Shown in pieces: positions 50,339 to 57,233 of a DNA stretch of 57,233 nt; positions within the stretch are counted from its first letter, which is position 1; each line of letters begins with the position of its first letter. The notes under the pieces are model-generated. The model searched no databases, was not told the origin of the DNA, and saw nothing but the letters and a program-made list of their open reading frames with translations. The DNA is from Microbacterium aurantiacum. GTDB lineage: Bacteria > Actinomycetota > Actinomycetes > Actinomycetales > Microbacteriaceae. Location: the NCBI RefSeq assembly GCF_002872075.1, contig NZ_PGGU01000015.1, positions 1 through 57,233 of the forward strand. The letters run 5' to 3'. A program made the translations under genes and the position numbers.

Positions 50339-51319
50339 TCAGGGCGCGAGCTCGCGCAGGCGGACGAGACGCTCGTGCCCGGTCTCCTCGAGTTCGGCGA
50401 TCTCATCGCGCGACTTGAGGAAGTCGGAGAACGAACGATAGCCGAGCGCCTTCTCGCTGAAGGACGGATCCATCCGCCGCATGTGGGTCTTCACCGCCGA
50501 GCTGTGCAGCCACTCGTCCGCGCCTGCCTTGTCGTGGCCGAGACGCAACGCGCGCTCGAGCAGCTGAGTCGATTCCTCCTGCTCCGTGAGCGGAGCGGAC
50601 GGGACTTCCTCCACCTCCACCGGCTTCGCGGTCTTCTTCGTGCGCGACCGGGGAGCGGCTTTCGCCTTCGGCGGCGCTTCTGCGGCCACCTCCGTGACGG
50701 CGTCGGCCGGTTCGGGAGCTGTCGGCGGAACCACGACCGCCTTCGGCTGCGGGCGCACCACGCCGGGCAGCGAGTCGTAGGACTCGAACTCGTCGCAGGC
50801 CGCGGCGAGTGACTTCGCCGTGGAGCCGGCGACGCCGACCCCGATGACGTAGCGGCCGAGGCGCTTGCACCGCTGTGCGAGCGGCACGTAGTCGCTGTCG
50901 CCTGCCACGATCACCACGTGGGTCAGATCGGGAAGGCGGAACATGTCCTCGACGGCATCGACGGCCAGGCGGATGTCGGCGCCGTTCTTGGCGTAGGCGG
51001 CGGCGGGGAAGAGCTGCACCAGGTCGACCGCGCGGGCGACGAGCTGCGAGCGATACACGGCGTTCACGGGCGACGACCAGTCGGCGTAGGCGCGGGTGAG
51101 CACCAGCGTGCCGAAGGATGCGGCGTAGTCGATGATCGCGCCGACCTCGATCATCGCGCGGCTCAGCCGCTCACTGACCTCGGGGTCGTTCGGGTTCTCG
51201 GTGATCCGCTGGCGATCCTTGCCGTAGGCGTTGCGGCCGTGCACACGGTCGTACCAGGAGATGACGATGTTGTCGAAGTCGAGGTAGACGGCGACGCGCG
51301 TGTCTGTCGTCTCAGCCAC
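50339..51319 (-). CDS. NYN-domain nuclease with C-terminal OST-HTH/LOTUS domain
   Basis: 326 aa, GTG at 51319, overlapping the stop of the upstream oxidoreductase by eight bases. N-terminal NYN/PIN-like fold with acidic residues Asp14 and Asp16 in YLDFDN and VIVAGDSDYVPLA (Asp pair) as likely Mg site. A Lys/Pro/Ala-rich linker (about 185-240) leads to an OST-HTH domain (about 255-326, SFSEKALGYRSFSDFLKSR). Known relatives bind or cut RNA. The combination is common in actinobacteria; the target is unknown. Confidence 0.9.
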   Translation of the reverse strand: MAETTDTRVAVYLDFDNIVISWYDRVHGRNAYGKDRQRITENPNDPEVSERLSRAMIEVGAIIDYAASFGTLVLTRAYADWSSPVNAVYRSQLVARAVDLVQLFPAAAYAKNGADIRLAVDAVEDMFRLPDLTHVVIVAGDSDYVPLAQRCKRLGRYVIGVGVAGSTAKSLAAACDEFESYDSLPGVVRPQPKAVVVPPTAPEPADAVTEVAAEAPPKAKAAPRSRTKKTAKPVEVEEVPSAPLTEQEESTQLLERALRLGHDKAGADEWLHSSAVKTHMRRMDPSFSEKALGYRSFSDFLKSRDEIAELEETGHERLVRLRELAP

Positions 51320-52307
51320 GGTCGGCCTCCTCGCTCGGGTAACGCACGCCGATCTGTGTGCGGATCTCGTCGAGGGTGCCCATGATCGCGACGCTCTCCG
51401 CGATCGGCAGGATGTCTCCTTCGAGCTGGCCGTCGCGCACCAGCCGCTCGGCGGCGAGCGCCTGGAACTGCATGCCGCGTCCCACGATCTCCGAGGAGTA
51501 CTCCTCCTGCACCGTGCCGTCCGGCCCGACCACCCGGAACGACGTGGGGCTGTACCAGACCCGGTCGATGTCGATCCGCGCCTCGGTTCCGACGATGGTC
51601 GCGGCGTTCGCCCCTGCTCCACGCGAGGACGACACGCTGGTCGAGACGGCCCCGCCCTCGTGCGTCATGACGGTGGCGACCTCTGAATCGGCGCCTGTCT
51701 CGATCAGGCGTCCGACGGCGCGTACGGTGGTCGGTGTTCCCAGGATGTCGTGGATGAACGAGATCGGGTAGATGCCGAGGTCGAGCAGCGCGCCACCGCC
51801 GAGCTCAAGCGCGTTGAGGCGGTGCGCCGGATCGGAGGAGATGCGCTGCGTGTGGTCGGCGGTGACGACTCGGATATCGCCCAGCGTTCCGGCGGCGATG
51901 ATCTCGCGGATGCGGATCATGTGCGGCAGATAGCGCGTCCACATGGCCTCCATCACCAGGAGTCCGCGCTCGGCGCCCAGCCGCTGCAGATCCTCGGCCT
52001 CGGCGCGGTTCAGAGTGAACGCCTTCTCGACGAGCACGTGCTTGCCGTTCTCGAGGGCGAGACGTGCGTTCTCGTGATGCATCGGGTGCGGAGTTCCGAC
52101 GTAGATGATGTCGACATCGGGATCGGCCGCGAGAGCCTCGTAGGAGGGGTGCGCGTGCGCGATGTCGAAGCGGGCGGCGAAGGCGTCCGCCGACTCCTGC
52201 GACCGGGATCCGACGGCCACGAGATCGAGTCCGGCCGTTCGAAGATCGGATGCGAAGGAACCGGCGATGCCGCCGGTTGCGAGGATTCCCCAACGAAGAC
52301 CAGTCAT
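51312..52307 (-). CDS. Gfo/Idh/MocA family oxidoreductase
   Basis: 331 aa, ATG at 52307. WGILATGGIAGSFASDL is the nucleotide-binding start, followed by VEKAFTLNRAEAEDL with the catalytic Lys and DLGIYPISFIHDILG. Distinct from the oxidoreductase at 49115. Acts on a sugar or dihydrodiol-type substrate; not deducible. Confidence 0.93.
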   Translation of the reverse strand: MTGLRWGILATGGIAGSFASDLRTAGLDLVAVGSRSQESADAFAARFDIAHAHPSYEALAADPDVDIIYVGTPHPMHHENARLALENGKHVLVEKAFTLNRAEAEDLQRLGAERGLLVMEAMWTRYLPHMIRIREIIAAGTLGDIRVVTADHTQRISSDPAHRLNALELGGGALLDLGIYPISFIHDILGTPTTVRAVGRLIETGADSEVATVMTHEGGAVSTSVSSSRGAGANAATIVGTEARIDIDRVWYSPTSFRVVGPDGTVQEEYSSEIVGRGMQFQALAAERLVRDGQLEGDILPIAESVAIMGTLDEIRTQIGVRYPSEEADRG

Positions 52308-52344
52308 GGTCTCAGCGTACGGGGTGCGGGCCGGGCGGCGGCAC

Positions 52345-53637
52345 TCAGGCCCGCGCGAGCGCCTGATCCAGGTCGGCGATGATATCGGCCGGGTCCTCGA
52401 GTCCGGCGGAGAGCCGGATCGTGTTGAGGGAGATGCCGGCCGCTGCGCGCTGCTCGGCGTTCAGGTGCGAGTGCGTCATCGAGGCCGGATGCGCGACCAT
52501 GCTGCGTGCGTCGCCGATGTTCGCGATGAGGCGCACCACGGTGAGGCTGTCGACCACCCGCGCGACGCGCTCCTGCGTGCCGGCGTCCTCTGCTCCCGCG
52601 AGTTCGAAGGAGAACACGGAGGGCACGCCGCGCGGCAGATAGCGCTGAGCGAGTTCGTGCCACGGGTTGTCGTCAAGCCCCGGGTGGTTCACCTTCGCGA
52701 CAGCGGGATGCTGCCGGAGGTGCTCCGCGACGGCCTGCGCCGTCGCACTCTGACGGGACACCCGCAGGTCGAGGGTCTCGATGCCCAGCAGGATCTGCCA
52801 GGCGTTGAAGGGCGAGAGCGAGGGACCGAGGTCGTGCACGTACTTCGACTTCACCAGCGGCGCGAACGACTGGCCGATGCCGAACCGGTCCCACAGCACC
52901 AGCTCACCGAACCGCTTGTACGGTGCGGTGAACTGCGGCCAGCGCGCCGGGTCCGCGCCGAAGTCGAACGTGCCCTGGTCGACGACGACGCCGCCGAGCG
53001 AGGTGCCGTGACCGGAGAGGAACTTCGTCGCCGAGTGCACGACGAAGTCGGCGCCGTGCTCGCCGGGGCGCACCAGGAACGGGGTGCCGACCGTGTTGTC
53101 GATCACGAGCGGCACGCCGGCCTCATGTGCGATGTCCGCGACGAGCCGGATGTCGAGCACCTGGGCCACCGGATTGGCCACCGACTCGGCGAAAACGGCA
53201 CGAGTCTGCGGAGTGATGGCCGCACGCCATGCCTCGGGGTCGTCCTGGTCCACGAAGGTCGTGCGGATGCCGAAATCCTCGAAGGTGTCCTGCAACAGGT
53301 CGACCGTGCCGCCGTAGAGCTGGTTCGCCGCCACGATGTGCCCGTTCCGGCCGACGAGCGCCAGCAGCGTGACCGCCACAGCCGCCTGGCCCGAGGCCAC
53401 GGCGACGGCGGACGTGCCGCCCTCGAGTGCTGCCACGCGCTCCTCGAGCACCTGCTGCGTGGGACTGGCGTTGCGGCTGTACAGGTTGCCGACCGTGCGC
53501 AGAGCGAACAGGTCGGCAGCGTCGGCGAGCGAGGCGAACTGGAAGGCGGCTGTCTGATAGATCGGCGGAATCGCGCTGTTCTGCGGGGTCCCCGGAACGT
53601 AGCCGGCCTGGATCTGCTGGGTCGCGAACTCGCTCAT
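52345..53637 (-). CDS. metY: O-acetylhomoserine aminocarboxypropyltransferase (sulfhydrylase)
   Basis: 430 aa, ATG at 53637. PLP enzyme that makes homocysteine from O-acetylhomoserine and sulfide in methionine synthesis. PLP Lys205 is in [16 protein letters not shown]. Other family parts are [35 protein letters not shown] and the C-terminal [21 protein letters not shown]. Full length for MetY. Confidence 0.94.
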   Translation of the reverse strand: MSEFATQQIQAGYVPGTPQNSAIPPIYQTAAFQFASLADAADLFALRTVGNLYSRNASPTQQVLEERVAALEGGTSAVAVASGQAAVAVTLLALVGRNGHIVAANQLYGGTVDLLQDTFEDFGIRTTFVDQDDPEAWRAAITPQTRAVFAESVANPVAQVLDIRLVADIAHEAGVPLVIDNTVGTPFLVRPGEHGADFVVHSATKFLSGHGTSLGGVVVDQGTFDFGADPARWPQFTAPYKRFGELVLWDRFGIGQSFAPLVKSKYVHDLGPSLSPFNAWQILLGIETLDLRVSRQSATAQAVAEHLRQHPAVAKVNHPGLDDNPWHELAQRYLPRGVPSVFSFELAGAEDAGTQERVARVVDSLTVVRLIANIGDARSMVAHPASMTHSHLNAEQRAAAGISLNTIRLSAGLEDPADIIADLDQALARA

Positions 53638-53723
53638 CCGTCCATCATCCGGGGGAGTGTCGATCCGGCACGGGGATATGTCGAACTGTTGCGGCGCGTG
53701 ATTCGGGGGAGGAGCATGGTGGA

Positions 53724-54191
53724 ATGGGCGGCGTCATCGAGTTCGAGCTGGTGCGGACCGTCGACGCGCAGATCGGCGAGGTGTTCGAGCGGCTCGCAGA
53801 CATCGACGGATACAAAGACTGGATGCCGAAGCGCGGGAGCCTCTTGCGGCATACGAAGCAGACGTCGCCGGGTCCCGTCGGAGTCGGGACCACCTACGTC
53901 GACCAGATGTCCGCGGGGACTTCGCCTGGAGAGGTCATCGAGTTCGACAGCCCGACGACGCTGGTATTCCACTGGTGGGACGCATCATCCCGTGGGAAGG
54001 TCAAAGTGGAGGGCTGGCCGGGATATCGGCTCGAGGCTTCCGGGCCGCGCACGACCATCGTTCGCCACCACGCGAGGATGGCCGCCTACGGAATCCATCG
54101 CCTCATGACGCCTTTGTACCGCCGGATGGCGCTGCGCGAACGCACCGTTGTCATCGAGGCGTTGCAGAGGTCCTTCGCGCGTCTCGCCTGA
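53724..54191 (+). CDS. SRPBCC family protein (polyketide cyclase-like)
   Basis: 155 aa from ATG 53724; an ATG eight bases earlier is in another frame. START/Bet v1-like fold with IEFELVRTVDAQIGEVFERLADIDGYKDWMPK and LVFHWWDASSRGKVKV. Binds a hydrophobic ligand; role unknown. Divergent from metY. Confidence 0.85.
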   Translation: MGGVIEFELVRTVDAQIGEVFERLADIDGYKDWMPKRGSLLRHTKQTSPGPVGVGTTYVDQMSAGTSPGEVIEFDSPTTLVFHWWDASSRGKVKVEGWPGYRLEASGPRTTIVRHHARMAAYGIHRLMTPLYRRMALRERTVVIEALQRSFARLA

Positions 54192-54250
54192 CCTCTACGG
54201 GATTGCGTGTTGACGAGGTCCAGTGGCGCCGCTCGGTGAGTCCGTCTGAG

Positions 54251-55057
54251 TCAAGCCTGCGCTGCGACGAACCGCGCGATCGCCTGCAGCGTCTCCGGGT
54301 GTCCCTCCAGATGGGGGAGGTGCGCGACGTCGCTGAGTTGCACGAGCTCGGAATCGGGCACGGATGCTGCGACGTGACGGGCATTGCGCACCATATGCGC
54401 CAGGTCGAGGTCGCCGACCAGCACGAGCGTCGGCACCGTGATCGCGGCGATCCGTGGCCAGGCCTCCTCGATCAGAGCCGGATCGCCGGGGTCGGCGGCC
54501 GCGAGTGCGCGGCCGTTCATCTCCAGGAAGAGCGTACGAGCACCGGGTGCGGCACGGCCGGCGTGCCCGGGGCCGTCTAGCCAGATCTCGGCCTCGAGCC
54601 GGTTGACCTCGTCGAGGTCGCCGCTGTCATCGGCGGCGTCGATGCGCCGGTCGAGGTCCGCGACGAGCGGGGCGAGATCGGGTGCGGGCGCCCCGCCGAT
54701 CGACGGGGCGATCAGCACGAGCGCACCGACGCGGTCCGGATGGGCGAGGGCCAGATCGATCGCCGCTCGGCCGCCCATCGAGCAGCCGATGACGATCGCC
54801 GTATCCACGGCTTCGGCATCCAGCACCGCGACGGCGTCGGAGACCGGCGACCAGCCGTCTTCGGGGTCGTACTCGGTCTCGCCGAAGCCGCGTGTGTCGT
54901 AACGGATGCTGCGGATCGCCGAGCCGAGATGATCGATCAGGGGTGACCAGGACCGCCGGTCGGTGACCCCGGCGTGGATCATCAGCACGGGTGCGCCGGA
55001 TCCGGTGGCCTCGACCGCGAGTCGTGCGCGCCCGGAGGCGACCGTCTCGCGCGTCAC
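54251..55057 (-). CDS. Alpha/beta hydrolase (Ser nucleophile)
   Basis: 268 aa, ATG at 55057. Oxyanion motif VLMIHAGVTDRRSW, nucleophile elbow GCSMGGRAA, catalytic Asp in GDLDLAHM and His in DVAHLPHLEGHP. Esterase or related enzyme; substrate not deducible. Four-base overlap with the upstream oxidoreductase gene suggests joint expression. Confidence 0.92.
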   Translation of the reverse strand: MTRETVASGRARLAVEATGSGAPVLMIHAGVTDRRSWSPLIDHLGSAIRSIRYDTRGFGETEYDPEDGWSPVSDAVAVLDAEAVDTAIVIGCSMGGRAAIDLALAHPDRVGALVLIAPSIGGAPAPDLAPLVADLDRRIDAADDSGDLDEVNRLEAEIWLDGPGHAGRAAPGARTLFLEMNGRALAAADPGDPALIEEAWPRIAAITVPTLVLVGDLDLAHMVRNARHVAASVPDSELVQLSDVAHLPHLEGHPETLQAIARFVAAQA

Positions 55058-55998
55058 GGGATGAGGATGATCTTGCCGGCGGTCGCGCCCGACTCCACGA
55101 GCTCGTGTGCCCGGATGGCCTCGGCGAGCGGGAGCTCCGGTCCGAGTTCGATCGTGAAGTCACCGTTGGCGATCAGCTCGATCGTCTTCGGCAGCGCCTC
55201 TGCACGCCAGGCCCGTTCCTCCTCGGTGAGCGGGACGGGAGATCCGCCCTGGAAGCCGCGGATGCCGAATCCGGCGGCGTCCGCCCCGCGGACGATCGTG
55301 GCGATGCGGTCGCGGTCGGCGACGAGATCGAGGGAGGCCTGGATCGCCTCGTCGGTTCCGGCGCAGTCGAGGGCGACGGTGATCCCGCCGGGCGCGGCCT
55401 CGCGGACCCGCTCGAGCAGGCCCGCGTCGTAGGAGACCGGGATGGCGCCGAGTTCGCGCAGTTGGTCATGTCTCGCCGGGCTCGCCGTCGCGACGACGGT
55501 GGCACCCCAGGCCACGGCGAACTGGACCGCCGCCTGGCCGACGGCACCTGAGCCGCCGTGCACGAGCAGCGTGTCGCCGGCGCTGACGCCGAGCGAGCGG
55601 AGTGCCTGGTATGCCGTGCCGGCCGGGATGCCGATACCGGCGCCCTCGGCGGCGGTGACCGCGTCGGGCAACGCGGCGATGTTGCGCACAGGCACGGTCA
55701 GCGACGACGCGTATGTGCCGACCGTGTCGCGGATGGCCACGCGGTCGCCGACGGCGAACCCGGTGACCCCGTCGCCGACCGATTCGATCACCCCGGCACC
55801 GTCGAAGCCGACCGGTCGCGGTTCGGTGATCGGCTTGGACGCGCGGTTGCCGCTGCGCAGTTTCGCGTCGATCGGATTCACCCCAGCGGCTTCGATCCGC
55901 ACGACGACCTCACCCGAGGTCGCGAGCGGGTCGGGGATCTCGATGAGGTGGAGGACGTCGGGGGAGCCGATTTCGGTGTAGACGATCGCGCGAGCCAT
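55054..55998 (-). CDS. NADP-dependent quinone-oxidoreductase-like (MDR) protein
   Basis: 314 aa, ATG at 55998. Zinc-free medium-chain dehydrogenase: VGFDGAGVIESVGDGV, the cofactor motif VHGGSGAVGQAAVQFA and the PLAEAIRAHELVESGATAGKIILIP ending. Probably reduces quinones or enones. Confidence 0.92.
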   Translation of the reverse strand: MARAIVYTEIGSPDVLHLIEIPDPLATSGEVVVRIEAAGVNPIDAKLRSGNRASKPITEPRPVGFDGAGVIESVGDGVTGFAVGDRVAIRDTVGTYASSLTVPVRNIAALPDAVTAAEGAGIGIPAGTAYQALRSLGVSAGDTLLVHGGSGAVGQAAVQFAVAWGATVVATASPARHDQLRELGAIPVSYDAGLLERVREAAPGGITVALDCAGTDEAIQASLDLVADRDRIATIVRGADAAGFGIRGFQGGSPVPLTEEERAWRAEALPKTIELIANGDFTIELGPELPLAEAIRAHELVESGATAGKIILIP

Positions 55999-56020
55999 GA
56001 TTTCAGGCTACCGCCGCAGA

Positions 56021-57233
56021 TCAGCGACCCGCCAAGACCTTCATGATCCGCGGCGGAGAAACCGGCTGCGCCGTGCCCAGCCGCTGCGCGAACAGGCTGA
56101 CCCGGTACTCCTCCAGCAACCATCTCGTCTCGATGAGCGCCGGCGAGGCGTCGGCCGGGAGAGGGATCGCGCCGCCGGCATCCGCGTAGACCGTGGCCAT
56201 CCGCTCGTACTCGGTCATCCGCGTGCGATCCTTGCCGGGCGCATCCGCCAGGGTCTTCAGCCGGTCGGTCATCCCCTCCAGATATCGCGGAAGGTTCGCG
56301 AGACGCGAGACGCCGGTCGTGGAGACGAAACCGGGATGCAGCAGCCCGGACAGCTGTGTCCGGATGTCGTTCAGGGGCCCGAGGAGGGCGAGCGAGTTCT
56401 GCGCCTTGATGCCCCGTTCGACCTCGCGGGACTTCGTCAGGATGCGCGCGACCAGCGAGACGCACGCGAAGAGATCGTCGACGAGCGCCGCGGACACGAT
56501 GTCGCGGACGCGTGCGAACTCGGCCTCCGCGCGGATGATCCCGCCCGGTGCCGCACGTTCGATGACCTCCCGCACCACGGCGGCCCGGCAGTCCTCGATG
56601 AGCGCGGCCGCAGACGAATACGGTGATGCGGCGAGAGCCAGCTTCTCGTGGCTCGTCAGGTGCTCCTGCACGTACGACGACGGCGACGGCACGGCGAGCA
56701 GCATGAGCCGCAGCACGCCGGAACGGGTCGCGGCAGCGGCGGCATCCGCCGTCGCCTCCACACGCACGGAGACGGTCCTGCCCTGATCGACGATGGCCGG
56801 GTATCCCCGGACGACGCCACCCGCGACCCGGGTGTCGAGCACCTCGGGGAGATCGCCGAAGGTCCAGGCGGTGAGGCCGTCCTGTTCGATCGGCCCGCGA
56901 CCAGAGGCGGCCGCGACGCGGGTCGCCGCGCTCGGCTCCTTCGGGGTCCGGTTCTCCGCCTGTGCCACGGACCGCGCCACGCTGCTGCGGGCGCGGTCCG
57001 AGAGCTGCTCCTGGAGGAGGCGCAGATCGCGCCCGGAGCCGGCGACGCGGCCCCGCTCGTCGACGGCACGGAAGTTCATGCGCAGGTGCGCCGGAACCCG
57101 CTCTTCGTCGAAGTCGGCGGCCGAGACGAGTTGATTGGCCAGCGGCTGGATCAGCCGCGCCAGGGCCTCCTTCAACGATCGCGTCGGCGTCCCCGCGTGG
57201 TTCTCCGGTCCCTCCTCGGAGAGAGCGGCGCCG
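56021..57233 (-). CDS. hrpA: ATP-dependent RNA helicase HrpA, C-terminal part (runs off the window)
   Basis: About 404 residues are visible; the frame stays open to the window edge, so the start and helicase core are outside. Sequence such as LRMNFRAVDERGRV, GRDLRLLQEQL, LTAWTFGDLPEVLD, YPAIVDQGRTVSVRV and the ending TRWLLEEYRVSLFAQRLGT match the C-terminal DUF3418 region of HrpA. An internal TTG at 57175 should not be taken as the start. Confidence 0.9.
   Translation of the reverse strand, partial: GAALSEEGPENHAGTPTRSLKEALARLIQPLANQLVSAADFDEERVPAHLRMNFRAVDERGRVAGSGRDLRLLQEQLSDRARSSVARSVAQAENRTPKEPSAATRVAAASGRGPIEQDGLTAWTFGDLPEVLDTRVAGGVVRGYPAIVDQGRTVSVRVEATADAAAAATRSGVLRLMLLAVPSPSSYVQEHLTSHEKLALAASPYSSAAALIEDCRAAVVREVIERAAPGGIIRAEAEFARVRDIVSAALVDDLFACVSLVARILTKSREVERGIKAQNSLALLGPLNDIRTQLSGLLHPGFVSTTGVSRLANLPRYLEGMTDRLKTLADAPGKDRTRMTEYERMATVYADAGGAIPLPADASPALIETRWLLEEYRVSLFAQRLGTAQPVSPPRIMKVLAGR

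Overview
The window is high-GC actinobacterial DNA, most probably from Microbacterium or a close relative in Microbacteriaceae. The evidence is the codon bias, frequent GTG starts, ATGA-type gene overlaps and the gene families present. It joins three kinds of DNA: the late end of a siphovirus-type prophage, an accessory catabolic region, and ordinary chromosome.

1-17.48 kb, prophage right end. From left to right on the + strand run head-tail connection genes, tail terminator, major tail protein with a C-terminal Ig-like domain, a tail assembly chaperone pair linked by a -1 slippery heptamer, tape measure, distal tail protein with carbohydrate-binding-like insertions, a Gp37-like hub protein with fibronectin repeats, a collar-domain fiber, an endolysin with a well-placed internal start, and two membrane (holin-type) proteins. 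A strong terminator closes this late operon. Beyond it lies a mostly minus-strand cargo block: a SRAP/YedK protein under a GAAC-N4-GTTC (LexA-type) box shared with a divergent, apparently leaderless small gene, a zinc-ribbon microprotein and a lipoprotein. The right junction is recognisable because the last 27 codons of nrdF (ending EDDDWDF) and a terminator stand alone at 17483-17644. The phage therefore appears to be integrated in the 3' end of nrdF. Integrase, packaging and head genes lie left of the window.

17.7-23.0 kb, amine catabolism. A TetR repressor faces a cupin, flavin amine oxidase, APC permease and aldehyde dehydrogenase. A perfect 16-bp palindrome lies in the intergenic promoter. 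The logic is uptake of an amine, oxidation to the aldehyde, then oxidation to the acid.

23.4-38.5 kb, a two-operon catabolic island of unknown substrate. Operon A has an NTF2-like protein, an NtaA/SnaA-type FMN monooxygenase, a CocE/NonD hydrolase and a protein fusing a flavin reductase to a GntR/FCD regulator. Operon B has a five-gene Dpp/Opp-type ABC importer, a PF20091-type hydrolase, a YtcJ-like amidohydrolase, a DUF3237 protein and a MarR regulator. Both operons start from promoters sharing an identical 18-bp element that overlaps the -35 box. This is the best candidate for an undescribed system: uptake, FMNH2-dependent oxidation and hydrolysis, possibly controlled by a reductase-regulator chimera.

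38.5-57.2 kb, mostly ordinary chromosome. It starts with a LuxR-type fragment at the island edge. Then come LysE exporter, Asp-nucleophile alpha/beta hydrolase, flavodoxin-fold reductase, pgi, membrane proteins, GNAT, aldo/keto reductase, TIGR01777 epimerase with DUF4166, a TetR/sugar isomerase/Gfo-Idh locus, NYN-OST-HTH protein, second Gfo/Idh oxidoreductase, O-acetylhomoserine sulfhydrylase, SRPBCC protein, alpha/beta hydrolase, quinone-oxidoreductase-like protein and the C-terminal part of hrpA running off the right edge. I saw no rRNA, tRNA, CRISPR array or complete insertion sequence.
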